Of a stretch of 64,000 bases of DNA, positions 27,101 through 36,073 are shown piece by piece (the stretch's first letter is position 1; the number at the start of each line of letters is the position of its first letter). A program made the position numbers and the translations under genes. Under the pieces are notes generated by a model. That model was not told the origin of the DNA. It saw only the letters and a program-made list of their open reading frames with translations, and made no database searches. Source of the DNA: Streptoverticillium olivoreticuli subsp. olivoreticuli (GTDB taxonomy: Bacteria > Actinomycetota > Actinomycetes > Streptomycetales > Streptomycetaceae); contig NZ_CP031455.1 of assembly GCF_003391135.1 (NCBI RefSeq), positions 1,488,001 to 1,552,000 of the forward strand, in the 5' to 3' direction.

Positions 27101-27158
27101 GCCGGGCCCGCGCGCCACGGGCACCGTGATCGCCCAACAGCCCGTGCGTTCCCGCCCC

Positions 27159-27187
27159 TTGGCCGGGACCCCGTCGTTGTCTAGCGT
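27159..27187 (+). promoter_or_regulatory. Promoter for a nearly leaderless message
   Basis: TTGGCC (27159-27164), a 17-bp spacer and TAGCGT (27182-27187) end seven bases before the MBL-fold gene's ATG. No ribosome binding site is present. This is the arrangement of actinomycete leaderless transcripts. Confidence 0.5.
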
Positions 27188-27194
27188 CGATGCC

Positions 27195-28130
27195 ATGCAG
27201 ACGATCACCTTGGGCGGAGTGGAGATCTCCCGCGTCGTGGAATGGCACGGGCCGATCTCCCCCACCACCGCCGTCTTCCCCTCCACCACCCCGCGGATGT
27301 GGAAGGAGAACGAGTCCTGGCTGGCGCCGGACTTCTGGCAGCCGGAGCACGACGAGATGTTCGTCAACGTGCAGACGTGGGTGCTGCGAAGCGAGGGCCG
27401 GACCGTCCTCGTCGACACCGGGCTCGGCAACGACAAGGACCGGCCGCACATGACGGGCTGGTCCCGGCTGCGGACCGACTACCTCGACCGGCTCGCCGCC
27501 GTCGGCGTCCGCCCGGAGGACGTGGACGTCGTCGTCAACACCCACCTGCACTCCGATCACGTCGGCTGGAACACCCGGCTGGTGGACGGCGAGTGGGTGC
27601 CCACCTTCCCCCGTGCCACCTATTTGATCGCGAAGGCCGACTTCGACTTCTGCGATCCGGCCAATGACCATCCCCGGCGCGGGATGCTCGGTGACCTCAG
27701 TGTCGCCGCGGCGGGCGGGGACATGTTCGAGGACAGCGTCGCGCCGGTGCACCGGGCGGGTCGGGCGGTGCTCTGGGAGGACGGTTACCGGATCGACGCC
27801 GCGCTGAGCCTGGAGCCCGCTCCCGGGCACACCCCGGGCTCGGCCGTGCTGCGCCTCGCGTCGGGTACGGACCGGGCGCTGTTCATCGGTGACCTGGTGC
27901 ACAGTCCCCTGCAAATCGCGGAACCCGACTGCGACACGTGCCTGAGCGAGGATCAGCGGGAGGCCACGCGGTCGCGGCGCCGGATCCTGGAGGAGGCGGC
28001 GGACACGCGGGCGCTGGTGTTCCCGGGGCATCTGCCGGGTCACGGTGCGGCGGAAGTCCGCAGAGAGGGGGGAAAGTTCGCGATCGAGCGGTGGGCGGCC
28101 TTCGGTCCTTCGGGCCCGGAGTCCGGCTGA
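27195..28130 (+). CDS. MBL-fold metallo-hydrolase
   Basis: A 311-residue metallo-beta-lactamase-fold enzyme. The metal-binding motif is THLHSDHVGW (about residue 117), with further ligands in APGHTPGSAVLR (about 216), FIGDLVHSP (236) and FPGHLPGHG (278). The overall form matches the quorum-quenching lactonase/general hydrolase branch rather than true beta-lactamases. The start is the ATG at 27195, where a -10-like TAGCGT lies too close for a leader. The substrate is unknown. Confidence 0.85.
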   Translation: MQTITLGGVEISRVVEWHGPISPTTAVFPSTTPRMWKENESWLAPDFWQPEHDEMFVNVQTWVLRSEGRTVLVDTGLGNDKDRPHMTGWSRLRTDYLDRLAAVGVRPEDVDVVVNTHLHSDHVGWNTRLVDGEWVPTFPRATYLIAKADFDFCDPANDHPRRGMLGDLSVAAAGGDMFEDSVAPVHRAGRAVLWEDGYRIDAALSLEPAPGHTPGSAVLRLASGTDRALFIGDLVHSPLQIAEPDCDTCLSEDQREATRSRRRILEEAADTRALVFPGHLPGHGAAEVRREGGKFAIERWAAFGPSGPESG

Positions 28131-28139
28131 GGCGGCAGT

Positions 28140-28168
28140 CGGCCGGCGGACCGTTCGTCCGCCGGCCG
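28140..28168. terminator. Bidirectional terminator
   Basis: CGGCCGGCGGAC (28140-28151) and GTCCGCCGGCCG (28157-28168) form a perfect 12-bp stem with a 5-nt loop between the convergent MBL and secreted-protein genes. Confidence 0.75.
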
Positions 28169-28181
28169 GCTGTCCGTACCG

Positions 28182-29252
28182 CTACTTCTTGCCCTTGATC
28201 GCGAAGGGCAGTTGCCGCGAGAAGAACGACAGGTCGCCGTTGCCCACCGAGACCCCCGCGTCCGCGCTGGTCACATCGCGGGGTGCGGAGGAGGCGACGG
28301 CCACCCGCAGGCGGTAGACGGCGCTCTCGCCGGGGGCGAGCGGCTTCTTCGAGGTGGAGCGCAGCGCGGCGCTCATGCCCGGGTCGCAGCCGCCGGCGAC
28401 GAGGTCGACGCGCTCCCAGTGCCCGGACCGGTACTGCTGGAGGACAAGGTCCTTCGGGGTGAGGGCGTGGCCGGTGCCCGCGCCGTAGGCGAAGTAGGAG
28501 GCGCCCAGCGCGGGGTAGTCCCGGTCGGTGGTGTTCTTGACGGTGAGGGTGACGTCACTCGCGGGGCCGCCGCGGGTCAGGGTGGTGTGCTGCTGCCAGC
28601 CACTGACCGAGACGGCGGGGCGGGTGGCCGCGGCGGTACGGGCGGGGCTCTTGTAGGTGTGGCCCTTGCCGTCCTGGACGGAGGCGGTGACGGTGAAGGT
28701 GCCCGGCTTGTCGAGGTCCTGGAGGCGCAGGGCCACGGTGTGGGGGCGGTCGGCGCTCGCCGCCGCGGTGACGGGGAAGGTGAAGACGCCGTGCTGCGGG
28801 GTGTCGGAGCCGCTCGGGCGGGTGTCGAGGTCGACCCAGCGGTGCGTCTCCGGCACATAGCGCTGGACTGACAAGGAGTCGGTGCCGAAGCCGCGGCTGT
28901 CGACGTCGAGGCGCACGGTGCCCTTGGTGACCGGCGTGCGCAGGGTGACGCCGGAGCGGGTCCACAGTCCGATGGGCGCCTGACCCGGGAGGCTGTAGGA
29001 GATCTTCTCCGCGGTGGAGCCGACCGCGCGCCGCTCGGGAGGGGTGGCGTCCGCGGCGGCCCTGGCGGCCTGGGCGGCGGACACCTGGGCGTCACCGCAG
29101 CCCTCCGTGGCCTTCGTGCCGGCGGCCGGTATGGCCGCGGCCTGCCCCGCCGTCCCGGTGACGAGGGCCAGTCCCGCCGTCAGCGCCACCGCGGATCCCA
29201 CGGCGGCGCTCCTCGCGCCCCGCCACCGCCGCCGTGCGACTCTCTGTGTCAT
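28182..29252 (-). CDS. Secreted protein of unknown function, beta-rich
   Basis: A 356-residue exported protein. An Arg-rich start (MTQRVARRRWRGARS) precedes a hydrophobic core and AGQAAA, giving a Sec signal cleaved near residue 40. The mature part shows alternating beta-strand patterns and two Cys (EGCGD near the start, GGCDPG near residue 295), which may form a disulfide. Blocks such as LRLQDLDKPGTFTVTA and VTLTVKNTTDRDYPAL suggest Ig-like domains. It is a common type of Streptomyces signal-peptide protein, without known role. The ATG at 29252 has AGGGGG six bases upstream; the frame extends further upstream without support. Confidence 0.7.
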   Translation of the reverse strand: MTQRVARRRWRGARSAAVGSAVALTAGLALVTGTAGQAAAIPAAGTKATEGCGDAQVSAAQAARAAADATPPERRAVGSTAEKISYSLPGQAPIGLWTRSGVTLRTPVTKGTVRLDVDSRGFGTDSLSVQRYVPETHRWVDLDTRPSGSDTPQHGVFTFPVTAAASADRPHTVALRLQDLDKPGTFTVTASVQDGKGHTYKSPARTAAATRPAVSVSGWQQHTTLTRGGPASDVTLTVKNTTDRDYPALGASYFAYGAGTGHALTPKDLVLQQYRSGHWERVDLVAGGCDPGMSAALRSTSKKPLAPGESAVYRLRVAVASSAPRDVTSADAGVSVGNGDLSFFSRQLPFAIKGKK

Positions 29253-29477
29253 GTACCGCCCCCTGCGTCCGGGTTTGTACGCACACTCGTACGTCTCTGG
29301 CTTCAGAGATTGTGTTCTGTAGCTGATGGTTCCCTTTGTCGCGGGAAATACCGCGAATTCCTGCGGATGCGCGGCGTGTTGCCCAGGGGCGGTCGGAGGG
29401 CGGTCGCCAGGGACGGGGCGCCCGCCCCGGCGCACTGTCGGGCGCGTCGGGGCGGGCGTCGGCCGCAGGGGCCGGGT

Positions 29478-30860
29478 TCAGCCGCTCTGTGCCTGCAACT
29501 GGTGCAGGGAGGCGACCAGTTCGTCCACCTCCTCGGTGGTGTTGTACAGGGCGAGGGAGGCGCGTGCCGCGGCCTCCAGGCCGTAGTGGCGCAGCGAGGG
29601 CTGGGCGCAGTGGTGGCCCGCGCGGACGGCGATGCCGGCCTGGTCGAGCCAGCGGGCGACGTCCATCGGGTCGTGGCCCGCGAGGGTGAAGGTGAGTACG
29701 GCGATCTTCTCCGGCGCGGAGCCCAGGATCTCCAGCCCCGGGACCGTGGCGAGGGCCTGCTGGGCGTAGCCGAGCAGCGCGGTCTCGTACGCGGCGACCG
29801 CGCCGCGGTCGAACGAGGTCAGCCAGTCGATGGCGGACTTGAGGCCGACGACGCCGGAGATGTGCCCGGTGCCCGCTTCGAAGCAGTGCGGTACGGGTGC
29901 GTAGGTGACGCGGTCGAAGTCGACCGAGTCGATCATGTTGCCGCCGCCCTGCCACGGGGGCATGGCCGCCAGGATCTCCGGTTTGGCGTAGAGGGCGCCG
30001 ATGCCGGTGGGCCCGTACAGCTTGTGGCCGGAGAAGGCGTAGAAGTCGGCGTCCAGCTCCTGGACGTCCACCGGGAAGTGGGCGACCGCCTGGGCGCCGT
30101 CCACGAGCACCTTGGCGCCGTAGCGGTGGGCGAGGGCGGTCATCTCGCGCACCGGCGGGACGGTTCCCAGCACGTTCGACGCATGGCTGATCGCGACGAG
30201 CCGGGTGCGGCAGGAGAGCAGGTCGGCGTAGGCGTTCTGATCGATGCTGCCGTCCGGCAGCAGGGGGATCGGCACCACGCGGGCGCGCCGTTCCTTGGCG
30301 ATCATCTGCCAGGGGACGATGTTCGAGTGGTGCTCCAGCGTGGAGACGAGGATCTCGTCGCCGGGGCCGAGGTCGGCACGCCCCCAGCTCTGGGCGACGA
30401 GGTTGACGGCCTCGGTGGTGCCGCGGGTGATGACGACGGTGTCCGGGGACGGCGCGCCGAGGAACTCCGCGACGGCCGCGCGGCCTCCTTCGTAGAGGTC
30501 GGTGGCCTCGCGCGCGAGGGTGTGGGCGCCGCGGTGGATGTTGGAGTTGGCGGTGGCGTAGAAGGAGGCCAGGGTCTCGATGACCTGGCGGGGCTTCTGG
30601 GTGGTGGCGCCGTTGTCCAGCCAGATCAGGGGGCGGCCGTTGACGGGCCGTTGGAGGATGGGCATGTCCTGGCGGGCCGCCTCGGGCGTGAACCGCCCGC
30701 TGCGGGTGGCCGCGCCGCCCGTCGGAAGCCGCGCACCGGAGGGCTGTGCCCCGGTGAACGTGCCCGGGAGCCGCGATGCCGCGCCCGTGCCGGGCAGCGC
30801 GGCGGTGAGCGGGGGCATGGCGGGGGCGGGCCCGCCCCACGTCATGTCAGGAGTAGTCAT
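29478..30860 (-). CDS. Family 2 encapsulin cargo: SufS-like cysteine desulfurase with N-terminal targeting extension
   Basis: A 460-residue PLP enzyme that takes sulfur from L-cysteine as a persulfide. The SufS-type core starts near residue 66 (DMPILQRPVNGRPLIWLDNG). The PLP lysine is in SGHKLYGPTGIG (about 282) and the persulfide Cys in AGHHCAQPSLRHYG (about 415). Residues 1-65 are rich in Pro, Ala, Gly and Thr and look unstructured; this is what family 2 encapsulin cargoes carry as a loading domain. The start lies inside the shell gene's last 14 bp, so the two are co-translated. SufB, SufC and SufU genes are absent nearby, so a role in bulk Fe-S assembly is unlikely; encapsulated desulfurases are linked to sulfur storage. 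Confidence 0.9.
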   Translation of the reverse strand: MTTPDMTWGGPAPAMPPLTAALPGTGAASRLPGTFTGAQPSGARLPTGGAATRSGRFTPEAARQDMPILQRPVNGRPLIWLDNGATTQKPRQVIETLASFYATANSNIHRGAHTLAREATDLYEGGRAAVAEFLGAPSPDTVVITRGTTEAVNLVAQSWGRADLGPGDEILVSTLEHHSNIVPWQMIAKERRARVVPIPLLPDGSIDQNAYADLLSCRTRLVAISHASNVLGTVPPVREMTALAHRYGAKVLVDGAQAVAHFPVDVQELDADFYAFSGHKLYGPTGIGALYAKPEILAAMPPWQGGGNMIDSVDFDRVTYAPVPHCFEAGTGHISGVVGLKSAIDWLTSFDRGAVAAYETALLGYAQQALATVPGLEILGSAPEKIAVLTFTLAGHDPMDVARWLDQAGIAVRAGHHCAQPSLRHYGLEAAARASLALYNTTEEVDELVASLHQLQAQSG

Positions 30861-32229
30861 GGTACTTGGACACCTCGACGTTCTGGAGCACGGCGACGGC
30901 GTCCTCGACCAGCACGGCGGCGCTGAAGTAGGCCGTCATCAGGTACGAGGTGATGCCCTTCTGGTCCACGCCCATGTTGCGCATGGACAGGCCGGGCTCG
31001 GCCTCGTCCGGCACCTTGGACGGGCGCAGGCCCACCACGCCCTGCTCGGCCTCGCCGACCCGCATCAGCAGGATCTCCGTGGTCTCCGCGCCGTTGGGGC
31101 CGGTCATCCGCACCTTGTCGGACGGCAGCAGCGGGACGCCGCGCCAGCTCAGCAGCGGGCTGCCGAACCGGGTGTCCATCACCGGGGGCACACCCCGGCG
31201 CGTACATTCCCGGCCGAACGCGGCGATGGCCCTGGGGTGGGCGAGGAAGAAGCCGGGCTGCTTCCAGACCTTGGCGAGCAGCTCGTCCAGGTCGTCCGGG
31301 GTCGGCGATCCGGTGCGCGCCTGGACCCGCTGGCCGGCGGCGACATTGCTGAAGAGCCCGAAGTCCGGGTCGTTGAGCATCACCCGCTCCTGGCGCTCGC
31401 GCAGCGCCTGGATGGTGAGGTTGGCCTGGGCGCGGGTCTGGTCCATGGGCTCGTTGTAGAGGTCCGCGACGCGGGAGTGGACGCGCAGCACGGTCTGGGC
31501 GAGGCTCATGTGGTACTCGCGGGGGGCGTCCTCGTAGTCGACGTAGGTCCCGGGGAGCTCCGGTTCGCCGATGTGACCGGCGGTCAGGTCGACGGGCACC
31601 TCGGCACCGGGTGCCATGCGGTCCCCGGTGGTGTACGCCTCCAGCGCCGCCCGGAGCGCCTCGTCGCGTCCGGCGGCCGCGGCCAGCGCGGAGCGGTCGA
31701 GGCAGAGCGCGGTGCCGGGGGTGAGGGCCACGACCCGGTGGGGCAGCTGCCCGCTGCGGGACCAGGAGTCGAGGTCGAAGAACTGGCCGTCGCCGACGAC
31801 CTCGACGAGGGCGTCCTCGCCGTAGCGGCCGGTGGCCCGCTTCTCGGCGCGGCCCCGCACGAGGACCCACAGCCTGTCGGCGGACTCGCCCTCCTGGGCG
31901 AGTAACTGGCCGGCCTCGAAGATGACCTCGGTGAAGGCGGCGGCGAGTTCGCGCAGGAGCCCCTCGTCGGCCTCCCGCAGGTACGGCACCTCCCGCAGGT
32001 CCTCGGGGACGACGTGGTGGGTGCCGTTGTCGGTGTAGCTGCTGATCCGGTCGTCGCCCAGGATGAACGTCCGGCGGCGGTTGACGCGGTAGACGCCGGA
32101 TTCGACGTCGACCCAGGGCAGGGCGCGCAGCAGGTAGCGCGGGGTGATGCCGCGCATCTGCGGGGTGGTCTTGGTGGTCGTCGCCAACTGCCGTGCCGCA
32201 TCGGTACTCAGGCTGAGCCGGTCGTTCAT
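30847..32229 (-). CDS. Family 2 encapsulin shell protein with cyclic-nucleotide-binding-like domain
   Basis: A 460-residue HK97-fold shell protein expected to self-assemble into a hollow protein compartment. Residues 1-75 hold the N-arm and first fold elements (RGITPRYLLRALPWVDVESG). Residues about 80-200 are an inserted jelly-roll domain of the cNMP type (AGQLLAQEGESADRLWVLVR). The shell fold resumes with EYHMSLAQTVLRVHSRVADL and ends in YHDYS. This domain order is that of family 2B encapsulins, which include the EshA proteins of Streptomyces. The usual FGE...R(T/S)A phosphate cassette is not evident (FFDLDSWSRSGQ stands in its place). AGGAGG precedes the ATG at 32229. The cargo cysteine desulfurase gene follows with a 14-bp overlap. 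Confidence 0.9.
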   Translation of the reverse strand: MNDRLSLSTDAARQLATTTKTTPQMRGITPRYLLRALPWVDVESGVYRVNRRRTFILGDDRISSYTDNGTHHVVPEDLREVPYLREADEGLLRELAAAFTEVIFEAGQLLAQEGESADRLWVLVRGRAEKRATGRYGEDALVEVVGDGQFFDLDSWSRSGQLPHRVVALTPGTALCLDRSALAAAAGRDEALRAALEAYTTGDRMAPGAEVPVDLTAGHIGEPELPGTYVDYEDAPREYHMSLAQTVLRVHSRVADLYNEPMDQTRAQANLTIQALRERQERVMLNDPDFGLFSNVAAGQRVQARTGSPTPDDLDELLAKVWKQPGFFLAHPRAIAAFGRECTRRGVPPVMDTRFGSPLLSWRGVPLLPSDKVRMTGPNGAETTEILLMRVGEAEQGVVGLRPSKVPDEAEPGLSMRNMGVDQKGITSYLMTAYFSAAVLVEDAVAVLQNVEVSKYHDYS

Positions 32230-32547
32230 GGAGGCCTCCTCGAAGACGGGCGTGATCCGGTTCGATCCGGTCCACGCGCAAACGAGGGCGATCATGTTGT
32301 TGGACATCTTCCGTTCACAAGGGGCCATATTTTTGCAACAGGCCTGAATTAACTGCCTCGTTGGTCATCCGCATTCGCGCCGGAGTGAACCATTCCTCCC
32401 AGCCGGATGTCTGACCAGGCACGAGGGGCCGGAAGCCCCTCCCCCGGCCGCCTTCCGCACACCCGCCCGACCGTCGCGACCATCACGCACATTCGGCCGA
32501 ATTCCTCCCAAGACGGCGAGTGACCACGGGTACGGGGGAGTCCTGGG
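32230..32547. other. Upstream region of the encapsulin operon and terminator of the gene before it
   Basis: The leftward encapsulin operon must start here. An A/T-rich island, TATTTTTGCAAC (32329-32340), stands out in the high-GC background about 100 bp before the shell start and is the best place for its promoter; no clear hexamers were found. GAGGGGC/GCCCCTC (32423-32441, 5-nt loop) is a terminator for the leftward DUF998 gene. Confidence 0.45.
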
Positions 32548-33270
32548 TCACCGGTGGTGCGGGCGCCCGCGCAGCGCCGCGGCGAGCAGCGCCAGCCACA
32601 CCCCGACCAGCACCAAGTGCGCCCGCTGCGGCACTCCGTGCCAGCCGGGTCTCCCGAACAGCGGGCCCACCGTCGCCAGCGCCGTCACCAGCGCGGCGCC
32701 GAGCACCCACGGCCCCCAGCGGCGGATCAGTGGCCATCGCCCCCCTTGCGCCCGGGACGCGACGATGAGCAGCGCCATGGAGGCGAACAGCGCGGCGTGG
32801 GCGAGGGCGCTGGTGCCCGTGTGCCACGGATTCACCGCCTCGCAGGCGCGGTTGACGGACGGCGCGCAGCGCATCGGCAGCAGCACGTCGCCCACGGACG
32901 ACGCGGCGAAGGCGACGAGCGCCCAGCGGCCGCCGGTCGCCCAGCGGTCCGCCGGGACCCGTCCGCCGCCCGGCGGCACGCGCGGGATCGCCCCCGCCGC
33001 GACCAGCAGCGCCGTGACGATCTCGATCCCGCCGAAGAGCACGTGCAACCGCTGGTCGGCGGCGAAGAGCTCGCTCACATAGGAGTGCCGGGCGTCCAGC
33101 CCGGTGGGCAGGAGGAACTCCAGGATCCAGGCGTTGTAGAGGACCGCCGCCGCGAGCAGCAGCCAGGTGGACCGCCCCGAGCGCGGGGACACCGCCCGCC
33201 GCCCCGGCAGCGCCCCCGCACATGTGGGGGCGGCGGTGGCGGGCCCGCGCGCGGCGGGCGGTCGGCGCAT
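32548..33270 (-). CDS. DUF998-type integral membrane protein
   Basis: A 240-residue protein with about six predicted membrane helices (for example STWLLLAAAVLYNAWILEFL, GGIEIVTALLVAAGAI and WVLGAALVTALATV). DUF998 proteins have a conserved pattern around the second and fourth helices, including SELFAADQRLH and PWHTGTSALAHAALF, that fits here. Two Cys lie in an outside loop (MRCAPSVNRACEAV) and may pair. The function is unknown. The ATG at 33270 could be replaced by a later start, because the first 30 residues are low in complexity. It lies upstream of the encapsulin operon in the same direction, but a terminator separates them. Confidence 0.7.
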   Translation of the reverse strand: MRRPPAARGPATAAPTCAGALPGRRAVSPRSGRSTWLLLAAAVLYNAWILEFLLPTGLDARHSYVSELFAADQRLHVLFGGIEIVTALLVAAGAIPRVPPGGGRVPADRWATGGRWALVAFAASSVGDVLLPMRCAPSVNRACEAVNPWHTGTSALAHAALFASMALLIVASRAQGGRWPLIRRWGPWVLGAALVTALATVGPLFGRPGWHGVPQRAHLVLVGVWLALLAAALRGRPHHR

Positions 33271-33355
33271 CGGTCCGGGTCTCAGTTCGCGCGCTCGCGG
33301 GCGTACGGGCCGGACGGGTCCGTACGCCGCACCCGTCGCGCGGCCTCCGAGCCGC

Positions 33356-34537
33356 TCACGGTCGCGCCCCGGTGCGTGCGGCGGGCCCGTACGCCGGACC
33401 GGGCGCCTGCGGGGACGGCGGGGGCGGTGAGCTGTGGGGCGTCGGCACCGAGGGCGAGGGGGACGGGGACGACTTCGGCGACGAGGGGCCGCTCGGTGGC
33501 ACGCTCGGCTGCGCGGGGCTGGGCGACGTGGTGCTGGGGCGCGAGGTGGAGCTGTCGCTGTCGCCCTGGGTGCCCACCGGGCGCTCGAACCACCGGCCGC
33601 TCTGCGGGTCGTAGACGACCATGACGCTCATGGCCGCGCCGGCCGGCACGACGGCGACCGCCTCGCCGGAGCGGTAGGCGCGCCACGCCTTGCCCTTGGC
33701 CTGGGGGGTGCCCTTCGTGGCGACGGGCGGGCCGAGCGGGTTGCCGCAGGCGCAGCGCACGCGGGGCATACCCCGGTCGTCGACGAGCACGGCCGTGCCC
33801 GCCTGGAGGACGGCCTGGTAGGCCGTGGCGGAGCCGCTGCGGTAGCCGTGGTTGGTGACCCGGGTGTCGGTGCGCAGCTGCAAGGGGGTCAGGCCGCGCA
33901 GGTATTCGGGGACGTAGCCCGGCTCGATCCCGGCCGCGGTCGCGAAGGCGCGGGCCTTCGTCTGGTCCTCGGTCAGATAGCCGATCTGCCGCTCGACATC
34001 GCAGCTGGCCACGTTCTGGGTACCGCCGTAGAGGCCGGGCGTCGAGCCCTGGACGGTGCGGGAGCCGGAGCCGCCCGTGGCGGCGGGGGCGGTGGGCGAG
34101 GCGGTCGCCCGGCCGCCGGTGTCCTTCGCCGTCGACGCGGTGAAGGGGTCGGTGCCCTCGGCGGAGGCGGACTGGAGGTAGACCTCGCCGGAGCCGCTGT
34201 TGTCCGAACGGAGGAAGAAGACGGCGAGCGCGGCGGCCGCGACGAGCGCACCCGCGAGGAGCGCGACCTTGGGGAGGGACCGCCACCAGGGGGTCCCTCC
34301 CCCGCCCGGCTCTTCACCCGGCATGCCGTGGCCGCCCGTGCCGCCCGTCGGCGGGGCGGGCGGCACGGGCGGCCGCCGCGGTCCTGACGGCCCCTCGGGC
34401 GCGGCCGGGGTGCCCGACGGCAGGTCGGCCCGGGTCGGTTCCGGAGGTCTGGACGGCCCGGACCCGGATCCCTGCCCGGCGAGGGGGCCGGACGGTGGAC
34501 CGGTGGGGCGGTTCTCTGACGGTGGTTCGGACGACAC
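33356..34537 (-). CDS. DUF6777-type single-pass membrane protein
   Basis: A 393-residue protein. Residues 1-88 are a Pro/Gly-rich cytosolic tail, a single transmembrane helix lies at about 89-110 (KVALLAGALVAAAALAVFFL), and an extracytoplasmic domain of about 200 residues holds three Cys (ASCDV, RCACGN). A Pro/Ser-rich C-terminal tail follows. Related Streptomyces proteins carry DUF6777 in the outer part. AGGAGAAGGG precedes the GTG start. Its neighbours include a Ser/Thr kinase and a twin-FHA transporter; a Pro-rich cytosolic tail on a single-pass receptor would suit that signalling setting, though no direct link is shown. Confidence 0.72.
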   Translation of the reverse strand: MSSEPPSENRPTGPPSGPLAGQGSGSGPSRPPEPTRADLPSGTPAAPEGPSGPRRPPVPPAPPTGGTGGHGMPGEEPGGGGTPWWRSLPKVALLAGALVAAAALAVFFLRSDNSGSGEVYLQSASAEGTDPFTASTAKDTGGRATASPTAPAATGGSGSRTVQGSTPGLYGGTQNVASCDVERQIGYLTEDQTKARAFATAAGIEPGYVPEYLRGLTPLQLRTDTRVTNHGYRSGSATAYQAVLQAGTAVLVDDRGMPRVRCACGNPLGPPVATKGTPQAKGKAWRAYRSGEAVAVVPAGAAMSVMVVYDPQSGRWFERPVGTQGDSDSSTSRPSTTSPSPAQPSVPPSGPSSPKSSPSPSPSVPTPHSSPPPPSPQAPGPAYGPAARTGARP

Positions 34538-34782
34538 GGGGCCCTTCTCCTACGGTGGAGGCGATCCGGTTGTTCTTCTCTGCCCTGTTCTGCACGCTTT
34601 CGCCGCTGTTCATTGTGTGACGCAAACCGGCGCGCCCCGCAAACGGAAGCCGGGCTCCGGCGGATGCGCGCCCGACAGGTGGCACGGCGCCTCCGGGCTT
34701 ACGTTGAACTTCCGGGCGCCACCCGGCGCACACCGGGCCGGGCCGCACACCGACCACCGCCGACGACGTTTCCGGAGGCAGC

Positions 34783-36057
34783 GTGACCCAGCCACCGAGG
34801 GCCGCCGCCCCGGCTGCCGCGCACCGTTCCCTGCGCACCTGGTGGGACGCGTTCGCGGCCGTGGCCGCCGGGGTGGCGGCCATGGCCGTCGTCGCCGCGC
34901 TCGGCCTGTGGGCCGCCGGGGCGACCGGGCTGCCCGGCGGCGCCTTCCCGTCCGTCGTCGCGGCCACCGTGGTCACCGCCGTCGGGGGCACGGTGGAGCT
35001 GTCGGGCGGCGCCGGCTTCTTCGGCCGTACGGGCGCGAGCCTGGACGTCGTCCCGCTCTCGGTGACCCTGGCCGGTGCCGTGGCGATCGCCGTCGTCTTC
35101 CTGCTGCCGCTGCGTCACCGGGCGGTGGCGAGCGGCGGCGAACTGCTGGGCAGGGTCGCCCGTACGGCCCTACTGTGGCTGCTCGCCCTGGTACTGATCA
35201 CGCTCGCCGCCCGGCACACGTTCCGCATCGACCTGGGCGATTCGCTGATCGGTGACATCGGCGCGGCCCTCGGGGCGACGCCGGTCGTCGGCTTCCGCGC
35301 GGCGATGGCGCCCACGCTCGGCCTGGGACTGCTGTGGCTGCTGGTGCTGCTCGCCCTGGCCGTCGCGGTGTCCCGCAAGACCCCGCTGCCGTCACGGTTG
35401 CTGCGCTTCCAGGACGCGGTGCGGCCCGCCGCGTTCGCGATGCTGGTGGTACTGCTGGCGTACGTGGTGCTGGGGCTGGTCGTCGGCGTGGTCGTCCTGT
35501 GCACGCGTGGCCACACCGCGCAGACCGCCGCCGTACTGCTGCTGGGGCTGCCCAACCTCGCCTGGCTCGCCTTCGGCACGGGCCTCGGCGGCACCTGGGA
35601 CGGCCGGGTACCCGACGCCATCGGACTGCCCGTGCCCAAGGCCCTGGCCGCGGTGCTGCGGGTGAAGCACGGCACCGCCGCCGTGAACGTCTCCTCGCTC
35701 GCCGAGCAGGACGGGCGCGCCTGGCTGCTGGTGGCCCTGGCCGCGGTCGCGCTGCTCGCCGCGGGGTTCGTGACGGCCGTACGGTCCCCGGCCCGCACCG
35801 CGCCCTGGCGGCACGGCGTCCGGCTGGCGGTGGCACTGGCCGTCACGCTGCTCGTCGTGGGAGCGCTCACCCGGATCTCGGCGCGGTTCGGGCTGTCGCT
35901 GCTCGGCGTCGGCGACCTGGGAGGCTTCGGCGGCGAGGTCACACTGCGGCCACGGCTGTGGACACTGCTGGGGCTCGGACTGCTGTGGGGCCTGATCGCG
36001 GGCACGCTGGGCGGTGTCTGCGCGTGGCGGGTGCGCCGGCGGGGCGAGTTGCCGTGA
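34783..36057 (+). CDS. Streptophobe-type polytopic membrane protein
   Basis: A 424-residue protein almost wholly of membrane helices (about ten). It fits the streptophobe family, a Streptomyces-specific group of hydrophobic proteins whose role is unknown. Conserved-looking loops include GGTVELSGGAGFFGRTGASL and a long outside loop with GTGLGGTWDGRVPDAIGLPV. GGAGG six bases upstream fixes the GTG start. Family members often lie beside Ser/Thr kinase genes, as here, where it converges on the kinase gene with 16 bp between. It has no transport or enzyme motif that I recognise. Confidence 0.75.
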   Translation: MTQPPRAAAPAAAHRSLRTWWDAFAAVAAGVAAMAVVAALGLWAAGATGLPGGAFPSVVAATVVTAVGGTVELSGGAGFFGRTGASLDVVPLSVTLAGAVAIAVVFLLPLRHRAVASGGELLGRVARTALLWLLALVLITLAARHTFRIDLGDSLIGDIGAALGATPVVGFRAAMAPTLGLGLLWLLVLLALAVAVSRKTPLPSRLLRFQDAVRPAAFAMLVVLLAYVVLGLVVGVVVLCTRGHTAQTAAVLLLGLPNLAWLAFGTGLGGTWDGRVPDAIGLPVPKALAAVLRVKHGTAAVNVSSLAEQDGRAWLLVALAAVALLAAGFVTAVRSPARTAPWRHGVRLAVALAVTLLVVGALTRISARFGLSLLGVGDLGGFGGEVTLRPRLWTLLGLGLLWGLIAGTLGGVCAWRVRRRGELP

Positions 36058-36073
36058 CCGGGCGGGGGTCCGA

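Noticed and set aside
27195..28130. MBL-fold gene as a second beta-lactamase
   Set aside because: It has the HxHxDH motif, but the surrounding blocks fit general MBL hydrolases or lactonases, and there is no signal peptide.
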